Shown: positions 24,559 to 34,182, numbered from the stretch's first letter. The stretch: 43,168 nt of DNA from JAVZCJ01 sp964532175 (GCA_964532175.1 CAZHGP010000008.1:1-43168), one strand, 5' to 3'. Translations and numbers: made by a program. The notes: generated from the sequence alone by a model not told the origin.

Positions 24559-25428
24559 TTACTTAAGCGATATTATAGGCACATTGTCTATAATTGATAT
24601 TTCTATTAAATTTTCTTCATCAAACCATGATATATAGGATAATAAAGCTGATTTTATCAGAAAATATTGTCCAATATTATTTATTTTATTTAATGTTTTT
24701 TGAATTACAATTTTAGTAAGTTCATCAATACTTTTAGGACTGCTTAATTCTTTAATTATAAGATTCTTTATTTTCATTATAGCTGAAATATTAATTTCGA
24801 TAAGTTCTTCAATATTTTCCGTAGGGACTCCATGAGATGGTAAATATATTAAATTTTTTAATTTTTTAAGATTTTCAATAGTTTCTAAAGCTTGCTTAAT
24901 ATTTAGATGATATGGAATTGAGTGTTTTTCTAAAATTTCTCTTGAGAAAAGTGCATCAGCTATAAATGCTACATTTTCATATACTATACCTATCATATCT
25001 AATGAATGTCCTGGAAGCTTAATTATTTTTAAATTATTAAAATCATTTTCTAAAATTTCATGAACTGGAGTAGGGTCTGCCATGAATAATTTACTTCTAA
25101 GTATTTTGAGAGGATAAGCACTATATAAGTAGAGAGGCTCTAATAATGGATTTTCTATGAAAGGTTTTTCTCCAAAAGAAGAACATATCTTTACTTTTAT
25201 TCTATCATAAATTATTTTATTTCCACCAATATGATCTGCATGAGCATGCGTATTAATTAAAGCTTTTATTTTAAAATTATTAGAAAATAATATTTTTAGA
25301 ATTTTTCTACCGTAATCTTCATCTATTCCAGAATCAATTATTATACATTCATTTTTAGATAAAGTAATAACCCCTACATTCGTTCTTCCAGCTATATAAA
25401 AAACGTTTTCAGAAAGTTTATTAAGCAT
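24559..25428 (-). CDS. MBL-fold metallo-hydrolase (glyoxalase II-like)
   Basis: The metal motif THAHADHIGG (His61, His63, Asp65, His66) is followed by LPGHSLDMIG, the Asp of VAFIADALF and a final His in LPSHG, so the full dinuclear site is present. Length 289 and an added C-terminal helical region resemble the glyoxalase II-like / winged-helix MBL subgroup. The substrate is unknown; a thioester or an aryl/acyl ester is most likely. It shares a 112-base divergent promoter region with the metal exporter gene. Confidence 0.85.
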   Translation of the reverse strand: MLNKLSENVFYIAGRTNVGVITLSKNECIIIDSGIDEDYGRKILKILFSNNFKIKALINTHAHADHIGGNKIIYDRIKVKICSSFGEKPFIENPLLEPLYLYSAYPLKILRSKLFMADPTPVHEILENDFNNLKIIKLPGHSLDMIGIVYENVAFIADALFSREILEKHSIPYHLNIKQALETIENLKKLKNLIYLPSHGVPTENIEELIEINISAIMKIKNLIIKELSSPKSIDELTKIVIQKTLNKINNIGQYFLIKSALLSYISWFDEENLIEISIIDNVPIISLK

Positions 25429-25540
25429 CTTTTTTCTTCAAAATACTTTTAAAAATAGTTTATAAAACTTATGCTTCAAATTTAATAAATTTATTAAGAA
25501 CTAAAAATTATTTATATAAATTCCAGAGGATAATAGTTTA

Positions 25541-26437
25541 ATGAATAATACCACTAGTTTTAAAGCACTTTCATATGCACTTATTTTAACTACTTCAATA
25601 ATGTTACTTGAAATCATAGGCGGTCTTTTATCTAGAAGTTTAGCTTTAATAAGCGATTCTGGACATATGTTAATGGATAGTATTTCATTGATGATTAGTT
25701 TTATAGCTTTAAAAATTTCAAAGAAAGAACCAACCGAAAGTAAAACTTATGGCTTTTATAGAATAGAAATTCTTTCAGCATTTATAAATGGTATATTACT
25801 TGCTTTTGTTGCATTTTATATTTTTAGAGAAGCTTACATGAGATTATTTGAACCTGTAATTATTCTTGAAATACCTATGCTTATAATAGCTATGATAGGT
25901 TTAAGTGCAAATATTGTTTCAGCTTTAATATTATCTAAGCAATCACATTTAAGTTTAAATATTAAAGGAGCATTCTTACATGTTTTAAGCGATACTCTTT
26001 CTTCTTTTTGTGTAATAGTAGGTGGTATAATAATAAATATCACTAAAATTTACCTTATAGATACTATTTTAGGAATAGGTATAAGTATACTAATATTTAA
26101 TGGTTCTTATCAACTTTTAAAAGAAGCTGTTAATATTCTAATGGAAGGAACACCAAAAGGATTAAAAATAAAAGATGTTATCGATGAAATATTAAAAGTA
26201 AAAGGAGTAAAAAATGTTCATGACCTTCATGTTTGGAGTATAACAACAAATATGAATGCATTAAGTGCGCATATTGTTTTAGATAATATTTTTCTTGAAG
26301 ATGCAAGTAAAATTTTATATGAAATAAGAGAAATATTAAAGAATAAATTTAAAATAATGCATACAACTTTACAGATCGAATGTGAATTATGTCCAGAAGG
26401 AAAAGTATGTGTTTTTTCTATTAAAAATAAAGGCTAA
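25541..26437 (+). CDS. Cation diffusion facilitator metal exporter (ZitB-like)
   Basis: Six helices with the CDF zinc site: SDSGHMLMDS in helix II (Asp39 region, His42, Asp46) and HVLSDTLSS in helix V (His147, Asp151). A cytoplasmic C-terminal domain (about 210-298) carries VHDLHVWSI and a last CELCPEGKVC Cys group, which may sense metal. The H-x3-D in both helices suggests zinc, or cadmium, over manganese. The His-rich loop of many homologues is absent. The start ATG lies about 25-30 bases past a TATA-like ATTTATATAAA (25510-25520), giving a short leader. Confidence 0.92.
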   Translation: MNNTTSFKALSYALILTTSIMLLEIIGGLLSRSLALISDSGHMLMDSISLMISFIALKISKKEPTESKTYGFYRIEILSAFINGILLAFVAFYIFREAYMRLFEPVIILEIPMLIIAMIGLSANIVSALILSKQSHLSLNIKGAFLHVLSDTLSSFCVIVGGIIINITKIYLIDTILGIGISILIFNGSYQLLKEAVNILMEGTPKGLKIKDVIDEILKVKGVKNVHDLHVWSITTNMNALSAHIVLDNIFLEDASKILYEIREILKNKFKIMHTTLQIECELCPEGKVCVFSIKNKG

Positions 26438-26644
26438 AAGAAATTCTTAAGAGTTTTTTAATATATTGCTAGAAGCTTTTTACCCTATTTTTAGTTTCTT
26501 CTTTAAATATTGACCATATTATTTCAGGGAATTCTTATAAAATTAACCTATTAATTGCCTCTTCATTAATTAATGAAAAATAGCTTTAAATAGATGATTG
26601 AAAAAATAAAAATAGTAGTATAAAGCTAAATATTTTAGTTTTAG

Positions 26645-27253
26645 ATGAGCAAAAAAGAAATTAAAAAAGAAGATTTAAGAAGAAAACTTTCAATAGCTGC
26701 AGCTATGCTGCTTTTCTCATCTCATAGGTTGCCAGGGGTAAGAGGTTGGGAATTAAAAAAGAGATTAGGAAAGAAATATGTGAAAATAATAGAAGTACTT
26801 AATAATTATTTAAATAATATTGGTTTACAAGTAAAAATTGTTTTTGAAGATGAAGAAAAATTTGTTTTAAATGAAGAAAGTCTCGAAAAAGCTAGATTTT
26901 ATATTACTTTAGCTAAACCATTAACTCTTTCTGAGGTTAAAGGAGCTAGTTGGAGAATCGAAGATGTAGCAACATTAGCAATTATATTAACAATAATATC
27001 TAGCAAAGGAGGGAAAGCATCTTTAAGTGAAATAAAAGATGTATTATTAACAAAATTACCAAAATGGAAAATCGAATCCGCAATTGAAAGATTTATTAGA
27101 AAAGGTTACATTCAAATATCAGAAGAAAATATTGTTTATTTAGGATGGAGAGCTAAAGCTGAAATAGATCAAAAAGAATTATTGAAATCTATGTTAGATT
27201 TGGAAATAAAACAATCAGAAGAAGATAAGAGTGAAGATAAAAAATTTACTTAA
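26645..27253 (+). CDS. Winged-helix protein resembling MAGE/Nse3 (putative SMC partner)
   Basis: 202 residues that can be read as two winged helices. The first (about 10-90) has SSHRLPGVRGWELKKRLGKK and a strand pair VKIVFEDEEKFVLNE. The second (about 105-185) has ATLAIILTIISSKGGKASLS, then a helix pair and IVYLGWRAKAEIDQKELL. The order of a hydrophobic L-I-L-I-I helix, a G-x-A-S turn, and Y-L-x-W/G-x-R-A-x-A-E near the end resembles the MAGE domain of Smc5/6 subunit Nse3 (..LWGPRAHAE..). That match is by eye only. The last eight bases overlap the convergent Lhr gene. The charged tail is disordered-like. An Smc5/6-like ATPase is encoded 5 kb away. Confidence 0.55.
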   Translation: MSKKEIKKEDLRRKLSIAAAMLLFSSHRLPGVRGWELKKRLGKKYVKIIEVLNNYLNNIGLQVKIVFEDEEKFVLNEESLEKARFYITLAKPLTLSEVKGASWRIEDVATLAIILTIISSKGGKASLSEIKDVLLTKLPKWKIESAIERFIRKGYIQISEENIVYLGWRAKAEIDQKELLKSMLDLEIKQSEEDKSEDKKFT

Positions 27254-30098
27254 ACATTCTTTTTAATGTTTTTTTCTCAGCATCAATTATCAATTCTATA
27301 AGTTTATCATTAAATTTATTTTCTTTTTCAAGTATTTCAATAACATCTTTTATTTCAAGATTTTTACCACAAAGTGCAATAGCAGCTGCTTTACCATATT
27401 TCTCTATTAATAAAGATATTTTTTTAATTTTTTTAATTAATCTTTTTTCATTATTATTTATTGGTTTTCCTTTTCTTGAAATTAAACCATATAATTCTTC
27501 AATTTCAACATCATTAAGACAAGCAATTCTCTTTGAACCACAATTTGGACAATTCATGATATCTTCGATATCTTTCAAAGGTTTCCTTTCATAATATTTC
27601 CAACAATTAGAACAAATAAAAAGAGGTGATTCGCTTAAAAGTCTAGCTTTTACTGCTTTTAATATTAATCCTTGCATTCTTTCTGAAGCAGAAAATTCAA
27701 ATTCTTTTTTATATTTATTTAATGTTAATAATGCTAATGGTGAAGGGGAATCGAGTCTTATTATCTTTACTTCAAATTTTCCATTTACGATATCCTTTAA
27801 AATTTCACTTGCTCCATATATATCCATATCATAATTTGCAACATTTCTTAATGCTTCTTCATAAATTGGTGTATCTTTAACAGCTTTAACAATCTTAGAT
27901 GCAGGTATATCTAGTAAACTTGCTTCTTTTAAAATAACACCCATTTTTCTAGCAATATGCACAACTCTTTTTCTAAAGAAACCTGAAGAAACTATTGCAG
28001 GAACAATTATTTCTGAAATATCCTTCATTGAAACTTCTTTAATTATATTTAAAATATCTTCTGGTTCTATGCTTGAAGAACGAAAGACAATTCTATAAGG
28101 ATCTTGTTGTGAAGCTACTGGAGCTGATATTTTTTCTGATAAATAATATGCTATAAGTCTAGAAATTGCTCTATTTATTCTTAATCCTCCATGAATGTGA
28201 AGCACAATATTCTCTTTAAATTTTTCTAAAACAATTGTTTTATCAGATGGAACAGGTATATTAAGTTTTACATGCCTAAAAACTTCCTTTAATCCTCTAA
28301 AAATTGTTTCAAAATTAATATTATATCTTCGTGAAATATCTAAACAAATATCTTTATACCTTTCACCATTCAATAATCTTTCTTCAACTTCTCTTCTTAT
28401 CTTTCCAACTTCTTGAGCAACTTCTCTTGGAACAGGAATTTCTTCACCAACCCAAAAAGGTATTGCTCCCTCAAAATCTTCTTCAGGTAACACATATATT
28501 TTTTCACCAGAAGCATCGATTATTCTCCATGCTCTACTTGCTAAAACAAATTTTGTATTTATATCACCATATTCAGATACAAATTCCTCATCCAATATTC
28601 CTATTGGTTCATTATTTAATTCATTTATAACTAAGTATTGCTTTATTTCAGGTATCATAGAAAGAGTATCAAAATAGTATTTATATAAATGTTTTGCATT
28701 AATAGGTTTGCTTATAATTTTTCCATCAAAATGTACCATCCCTAAATTAACCATATGATTAATAACTTTTATTAAATGCTCTTTTAAAAGATTTCTAAAT
28801 GGATACGCTCTCCAAAAAATTTCTAAAAGATTATCTATATCATATTTTGAATATTCAATTAGAATTCCTGCTATTTGATTCATTAAAACATCACTACAAT
28901 TTTCTGGAATAATTGGATCTTCTAATTCTTCATTTAAGGCTCTTTTTGAAATAACTACAGCCTCTAATGCATCATCTCCATCCATTACAATTATTATTCC
29001 TTTAGAAAATCTTCCAATAGAATGCCCACTTCTTCCAACTCTCTGCATAAGTCTAGTTACTTCTCTAGGAGAATTATATTGAATACATAAATCTATTTTT
29101 CCTATATCTATTCCAAGTTCAAGAGAAGAAGTACATACTATTCCAATAAGTTTACCATATTTAAGGCCTTGTTCAGCAGATATTCGTGAAAATTTTGCAA
29201 GAGAACCATGATGTATTCCGATTGGAAAATCCAAATCCCATATTTTAAATCTATTTGCAAGAATTTCAGCTAATGGTCTAGTATTAGTAAAAATAAGAGT
29301 GCTTTCATGATTTTCTATAAGTTTACGTATTAATGATAATCTTGCTGCAACAGAAGGGAGAGTTAAAAGTTTTTCAGCTAAAATCTTATCTTCTTTTTTT
29401 GGATAAGGATAAAATATATCTATCTTCATTTCTTTTGCTATAGAAACTTTAACTATTTCACATTCATTATTTGTACCTACAAGAAATTTAGCTATTTTTT
29501 CAGGATTGCCAATAGTAGCTGATAATCCTATTCTTTGAAAATTTCTTCCAATAATTTCAATAAGCCTTTCTAAAGCAATTGAAAGTTGTGTTCCACGTTT
29601 ATCAGTTGCTAATTCATGTATTTCATCTATAATAACCCATCTTACATTTTTAAGATGCTCTCTTAAAACTTTACCTGTTAAAACTGCTTGAAGTGTTTCA
29701 GGTGTAAGTATTAATATATCCGGAGGACTAATAGCTTGTATTCTTCTTTCTTTTTGAGCAGTATCTCCATGTCTTACTGAAACTGTAAAATCAAGTTTTC
29801 TACACCACCAATCAATTCTTTCAAGAAGATCTCTATTTAAAGCTCTTAAAGGAGTAATATAAATAAGCTTTATACCTGGAATATTTCTTAAAAGAAGCAT
29901 TTCATTAAATATTGGAAGAAGAGCAGCTTCTGTTTTTCCTGTTCCAGCTGGAGCTACTAATAGTAGATTTTTTCCTTTAAGTATTAAAGGAATGCTTTTT
30001 ATTTGAGGAATAGTTAATTCACTAAATTTTTCTTTAAAAGCTTCAACAATCGGCTTTAAAAGAAGATTTAAGACTTCTTCACTTTGATTATTGTTCAT
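27246..30098 (-). CDS. lhr: Lhr-type superfamily 2 helicase
   Basis: About 950 residues. RecA domain 1 has Walker A APAGTGKTEAAL near residue 50, DEIH near 160 and SATIG near 195. Domain 2 has TSSLELGIDIG and QRVGRSGH. It is followed by a winged-helix and helical region typical of Lhr (large helicase-related) proteins, and near residue 835 a C-terminal zinc finger, CSNCWKYYERK ... CPNCGSKR. It is a 3'-5' helicase that unwinds forks or RNA:DNA hybrids; archaeal Lhr is linked to DNA repair or replication stress. The frame reaches TTG 30104, but ATG 30098 is preferred. Its 3' end overlaps the MAGE-like gene by eight bases. Confidence 0.92.
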   Translation of the reverse strand: MNNNQSEEVLNLLLKPIVEAFKEKFSELTIPQIKSIPLILKGKNLLLVAPAGTGKTEAALLPIFNEMLLLRNIPGIKLIYITPLRALNRDLLERIDWWCRKLDFTVSVRHGDTAQKERRIQAISPPDILILTPETLQAVLTGKVLREHLKNVRWVIIDEIHELATDKRGTQLSIALERLIEIIGRNFQRIGLSATIGNPEKIAKFLVGTNNECEIVKVSIAKEMKIDIFYPYPKKEDKILAEKLLTLPSVAARLSLIRKLIENHESTLIFTNTRPLAEILANRFKIWDLDFPIGIHHGSLAKFSRISAEQGLKYGKLIGIVCTSSLELGIDIGKIDLCIQYNSPREVTRLMQRVGRSGHSIGRFSKGIIIVMDGDDALEAVVISKRALNEELEDPIIPENCSDVLMNQIAGILIEYSKYDIDNLLEIFWRAYPFRNLLKEHLIKVINHMVNLGMVHFDGKIISKPINAKHLYKYYFDTLSMIPEIKQYLVINELNNEPIGILDEEFVSEYGDINTKFVLASRAWRIIDASGEKIYVLPEEDFEGAIPFWVGEEIPVPREVAQEVGKIRREVEERLLNGERYKDICLDISRRYNINFETIFRGLKEVFRHVKLNIPVPSDKTIVLEKFKENIVLHIHGGLRINRAISRLIAYYLSEKISAPVASQQDPYRIVFRSSSIEPEDILNIIKEVSMKDISEIIVPAIVSSGFFRKRVVHIARKMGVILKEASLLDIPASKIVKAVKDTPIYEEALRNVANYDMDIYGASEILKDIVNGKFEVKIIRLDSPSPLALLTLNKYKKEFEFSASERMQGLILKAVKARLLSESPLFICSNCWKYYERKPLKDIEDIMNCPNCGSKRIACLNDVEIEELYGLISRKGKPINNNEKRLIKKIKKISLLIEKYGKAAAIALCGKNLEIKDVIEILEKENKFNDKLIELIIDAEKKTLKRMFK

Positions 30099-30247
30099 AG
30101 GCAATCAATATTAAATAAATTATTAAAAAGCTTGTTTTTAAATAATTATATATTTTTAAGAAAATATCAAAAATAAATTTTGATTATTTTTTATCTTTTA
30201 ATATATAAAAAATAAATAGAAGTTCTTCTTCACTTTTAGAAAGATTA

Positions 30248-30661
30248 ATGAGTATGTCTACTAATGAATATGAAATAAGAGAAGATTGTTTATACACTGG
30301 AAAACATATATGGGTTAAAGTTGAGAAAGGAATTGCTACAATAGGAATAAGTGATTATGCTCAAAAGAAAATGCAGGAAATATTAACTATTGAACTTCCT
30401 CATTTAAATGAAAGAATTGAAGCTGGAGAAATAATAGGTTCTCTTGGATCTATAGATAGTGCTTTAGATATTATAAGCCCAGTAAGTGGTAAAATAATAG
30501 ATGTAAATGAAGAATTATTAGATAATCCTGAATTAATAAATGAATCGCCATACGATAGAGGATGGATAGTAAAAATAGAAATGAAAAATGAAGAAGAATT
30601 ATATGGTTTAATGGATCCTGAAGATTATAGAAAATATATTGAAGAAATGGCTGAAGAATAA
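30248..30661 (+). CDS. Glycine-cleavage H-like protein lacking the lipoyl lysine
   Basis: 137 residues with the full H-protein fold signature: GKHIWVKVEKGIATIGISDYAQ at the start, SPVSGKIIDVNEEL in the middle and NESPYDRGWIVKIEM before the C-terminal helix. In true GcvH the lipoylated Lys lies eleven residues before the PVSG motif. Here that residue is Asp70 (GSIDSALDIISPVSG), and no Lys is nearby. It should not be lipoylated. Its role may be structural or regulatory, possibly with the lysine-bearing paralogue at 34956. It sits 30 bases upstream of the SerRS gene on the same strand. A TATA-like TTTTAATATATAAAA lies at about 30195-30210. Confidence 0.85.
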   Translation: MSMSTNEYEIREDCLYTGKHIWVKVEKGIATIGISDYAQKKMQEILTIELPHLNERIEAGEIIGSLGSIDSALDIISPVSGKIIDVNEELLDNPELINESPYDRGWIVKIEMKNEEELYGLMDPEDYRKYIEEMAEE

Positions 30662-30691
30662 TTATGTAGTATATTAAAAAAGGTGTAATTT

Positions 30692-32227
30692 TTGAAATTT
30701 AATATTAAAGCATATATCTTTTTTACTTCTCCACCAGAAAAAGATGATATAGAAAAAGCTATAGAAGGAATATATGAAAAAATATCCTCTAGAAAAAATG
30801 GAGAAGAAACAAAAATAATTGATATGAAATTTTTAAATGAGAAAATATTTTTAAATATTATTAGTGGAAAAAAATATAGAGCCCATTCTTTTCTTTTAAT
30901 GATAAGAAATAAAATTGCTAAAGAATTGGAAAAGAAGAAAATAGGTATTAGGGAAATAAAAATAGAGAAAGCTGAAGCATGGATTGAAATTAAACAAAAA
31001 CCATTAGAAGAAATAAATATACCATTTGTAGAAAAAATAGATTTTAATGAAAATATTGCGCATATAGTTTTTTCAAAAATAGATGAAAAAGCTTTAGAAA
31101 GAAATTATATTGATAAGATTATTCAATTATTAGAGAAAAAAATTTTAGCTCAATATATTACTGGAAAAGCAACACTTTCAAAAACAATTAAAGAATCTCC
31201 AAAAAGATTAGATAAATATTATTTTAAAAAAGATTTTACTGAAGAACTTATTAAAATAGGATGGATTAAAGAATTTCCTGCTAGAGGAATATGGCAATAT
31301 ATGCCACCTTATACAGCTCTTATAAGAGCTATTGAAGCGGCTTTTATAGAAAATATAATTAAGCAAATGGGATTTAAAGAAATGCTTTTTCCAAAATTAA
31401 TTCCGCTTGAAGTGCACATGAGAAAAGGACAATTAACAGGAATACCAAATGAAATGTTTTGGGTTTGTCCACCTAAATCTAGAGAGAAAAAAATTTTTGA
31501 ATATTTTTCAGATTATGTAGAAATAACAAGAGAAATCCCTAAGGAAGAATTAATGAAATGTCTAGACACGCCTATAGCTGCATTATCTTATGCTCAATGT
31601 GAACCATGGTATGAAATATTTAGAGGAGAAATAATAGATATAGATAATGGTCCATGGCTTTTCTTTGATAGATTTGGACCTACATGGAGATATGAAGCAG
31701 GTGGATTAAAAGGAATTGAAAGATTAACAGAATTTTATAGAATGGAATTAACATGGATTGGAAAGCCGGAAGATGTTACAAAAATAAGAGATGAATTACT
31801 TAATAGAGCAGAAAAATTTGTAGATGGTATAATGAATATTGAATATAGAATAGAAGCTACTACTCCAGTATATTTAGAACATTCTCTTGAATTAGAAGAA
31901 GAAAAGAAAGAAATTGTTAAAACATATGAAATTGTAGGAGTATTACCATATGGAACATTAAGTAGGCCTGAAGAAAAAGAATTAGAATTAAGCAATTTTA
32001 GTGTTCATTTAGATTTTTATGCAAAAAGGTATAATTGGAAAGAAAGGAAAAATAGAGAAATATGGTCAGGTTGTTCTGGAATAGGTTTATCGAGATTTGC
32101 TTATATGTTTATAGCTCGTTGGGGCACAAAATTTGAAGATTGGCCATATGAAATTAAAAAATATATTGGTGATAAACTTCCTGAAACAATTTTTATGATA
32201 ACTTGGCCTAAAAATAAAAGAGTATAA
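30692..32227 (+). CDS. serS: Seryl-tRNA synthetase, rare type 2 (methanogen type)
   Basis: Charges tRNA-Ser. This is the rare, zinc-containing SerRS form first found in methanogens, not the coiled-coil bacterial/eukaryotic type. Zinc ligands match: Cys in YAQCEPWYE, Glu in FYRMELTWIG and Cys in WSGCSGIGLSR. Motif 2 is GPTWRYEAGGLKGIERLTEF. The N-terminal 165 residues are the special tRNA-binding domain. At 511 residues it is full length. The start is TTG 30692, with AGGTG about six bases upstream and no ATG near. Confidence 0.93.
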   Translation: MKFNIKAYIFFTSPPEKDDIEKAIEGIYEKISSRKNGEETKIIDMKFLNEKIFLNIISGKKYRAHSFLLMIRNKIAKELEKKKIGIREIKIEKAEAWIEIKQKPLEEINIPFVEKIDFNENIAHIVFSKIDEKALERNYIDKIIQLLEKKILAQYITGKATLSKTIKESPKRLDKYYFKKDFTEELIKIGWIKEFPARGIWQYMPPYTALIRAIEAAFIENIIKQMGFKEMLFPKLIPLEVHMRKGQLTGIPNEMFWVCPPKSREKKIFEYFSDYVEITREIPKEELMKCLDTPIAALSYAQCEPWYEIFRGEIIDIDNGPWLFFDRFGPTWRYEAGGLKGIERLTEFYRMELTWIGKPEDVTKIRDELLNRAEKFVDGIMNIEYRIEATTPVYLEHSLELEEEKKEIVKTYEIVGVLPYGTLSRPEEKELELSNFSVHLDFYAKRYNWKERKNREIWSGCSGIGLSRFAYMFIARWGTKFEDWPYEIKKYIGDKLPETIFMITWPKNKRV

Positions 32228-32238
32228 TAAAAACTTCT

Positions 32239-34059
32239 TTACTTCTTTACTAAAATTGAAGATTTCCCTTCTATATTCTGCACAATTATCACATTAACAT
32301 TTTCTTCAACAAATACTTTACCTGGAGTAATAATTATATATTGTGTATTTGGATCTTCATATGCAATCGATAGCAACATTTTTAACATCCTCTCTCTATA
32401 TAAAGGATCCATATGAACATCAAATTCATCTATTGCTCTAAATGGAGACATCATGTATTTTTGTAATGAAAGAAGGAATGCCATTGTAGCTACAGTTCTT
32501 TCTCCTCCACTTTGTGTATGAGAATTTAATAAAGTTAATTCAGCACCTTTGAAACCAACATATATTTCTAAAGCTGCACTTCTAATATCTTCTAAATTTC
32601 TTAAAATTATTTTTCCAGAAGCATCAATTGAAGATAATATTTCATTAAATATAGGATTAATGTTTTCTACTAATTTCCTAATAAAATCTCTCCATACTTT
32701 TTTTCTATAATCAATTTCTTCAAGGGTTTTCTTAATATTTTCATTTAATTCTTTTGCTTTTAATTCTGTTTCTCTATATTTTGAATCTGCTAAAATATAC
32801 ATTTCTTCAGCTTCTTGATTAATTGTTCCAAGAGATGCTATTGCTATATTTACATGTTGTATATCTGAAAGTATTTCCATTGGTTTTCTTAATGTTTTTA
32901 TTCTTTCTCCTTTTTTATTAGCTTCAATAATCTTTTCTTCTAAATTTTTATTAATTTCTTCATAATTTTTTTCATTTTTTCTAAGCTCTTGCTCAATTTC
33001 TTTCTTCTTATATTTTGTAATAGCTAATTCAGTATTTTTATTAATTAAATTATCAACAGATTTTATTAATTTTTCTTCACATATAGATATTTCTTTTAAT
33101 AATTTTTCTTTTTCATTCCCATTATTTTTCATTAATTCAGCTAATTTAAGATATGATGCTCTTAAATTAATTAAAAAATAATTAAAATTATTTCTTTCAT
33201 TCTTAATTTCTTCTTCTAAAAGTAATATTTTTTCATTTATTTCTTTTAAATCTTCTTTATATAATTCTATTCTTTTTGCAATTCTTTCTAAATCATTTTC
33301 TAAATCTATAACGATAGACCAAGCATATTCCCTTTCTAATTCTTCTTTTTGATTTTGCAAATTCCTTAATTTCATTAATTTTTCATATTCACTTCTCCAA
33401 TAATCTGTTGCCATTTTAGCTTCTTCAAGAATTTTTTCTATAGCTTTTTGTTCACTTACCAATTCTGTTAATTTTCTTTCTGCTTCTATTATTCTTTCTC
33501 TTAATGCTTTTGCACCAACAGCATCTTCTACCATTAATAATTTTTCCTCATCAGATTTTGAAGCAAATTGTTCAACCATATTTTGATGCATAATTATTAA
33601 AGCATTATTCGGATTAATTCCTGCTTGTTTTAATAAATGTTCAACTTCTGCTTTAGCCATGTATCTATTATTTACTAAATGCCAATAATCGCCATTTTTC
33701 TTTAAATATCTTGTTATAGTAATTTTATCAGTATTAATATTTTGAAATGGTCTTTTTCCATTAATTTTTAAATTATTTAAAATAACAGATACTCTTGCAG
33801 CTTCAGCTCCTCTTCTAATTAATTGACTAAGTCTTTCCCCTCTTTCTGTATAGGTTTGACCTAATGCAACAGATATTCCTAAAAGTATAGAAGATTTTCC
33901 AGCTCCATTAGGTCCTAGAATTAAATTTAATCCAGGTTTAAGGATTATTCTGGAATATTCATGACTCATAAAATTCTCTAATATTACTTCTTCTATGAAT
34001 GTTTTATTTATTGCATATTTTTCTTCTATTTCTTGTATTGTTTCTTCTTTTTTCTCCAT
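32239..34059 (-). CDS. Short, hingeless SMC ATPase of the Smc5/6 type
   Basis: 606 residues. An N-terminal ATPase half has FMSHEYSRIILKPGLNLILG, Walker A GPNGAGKSS (49-57) and an NALIIMHQNMVEQFASKS block (152-169) like the Q-MVxxFxxxS region of Smc5 and Smc6. A coiled coil runs from about 195 to 460, with a turn near NNGNE (312-316) and neither an SMC hinge nor a zinc hook. The C-terminal half has signature SGGERTVATMAFLLSL (517-532) and Walker B SPFRAIDEFDVHMDP (538-552). PFR-x-x-DE and DEFDVxMD are Smc5/Smc6-type spellings, unlike Rad50 or Smc1-4. It likely dimerises by heads and acts on DNA structure or repair. The 231-aa unknown protein is encoded 123 bases upstream. Confidence 0.85.
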   Translation of the reverse strand: MEKKEETIQEIEEKYAINKTFIEEVILENFMSHEYSRIILKPGLNLILGPNGAGKSSILLGISVALGQTYTERGERLSQLIRRGAEAARVSVILNNLKINGKRPFQNINTDKITITRYLKKNGDYWHLVNNRYMAKAEVEHLLKQAGINPNNALIIMHQNMVEQFASKSDEEKLLMVEDAVGAKALRERIIEAERKLTELVSEQKAIEKILEEAKMATDYWRSEYEKLMKLRNLQNQKEELEREYAWSIVIDLENDLERIAKRIELYKEDLKEINEKILLLEEEIKNERNNFNYFLINLRASYLKLAELMKNNGNEKEKLLKEISICEEKLIKSVDNLINKNTELAITKYKKKEIEQELRKNEKNYEEINKNLEEKIIEANKKGERIKTLRKPMEILSDIQHVNIAIASLGTINQEAEEMYILADSKYRETELKAKELNENIKKTLEEIDYRKKVWRDFIRKLVENINPIFNEILSSIDASGKIILRNLEDIRSAALEIYVGFKGAELTLLNSHTQSGGERTVATMAFLLSLQKYMMSPFRAIDEFDVHMDPLYRERMLKMLLSIAYEDPNTQYIIITPGKVFVEENVNVIIVQNIEGKSSILVKK

Positions 34060-34182
34060 TGCTTTTTACTCTTGATATAAAATTTTTTACTAGTATATAT
34101 GTATATTAGAAGAAAATAAATTTTTTCTTAGGCGAAAATATATAGTTTATACTATAATACTTTCTGAGAAATACATATATAA

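Noticed and set aside
24477..24566. 29-codon plus-strand frame starting MDVFTFKGIK
   Set aside because: Too short, no ribosome site, and it runs into the end of the MBL gene. No supporting motif.
28331..28630. 99-codon plus-strand frame inside the Lhr helicase gene
   Set aside because: Leu/His/Gln-rich repeat-like translation that mirrors AT-rich helicase codons on the opposite strand.
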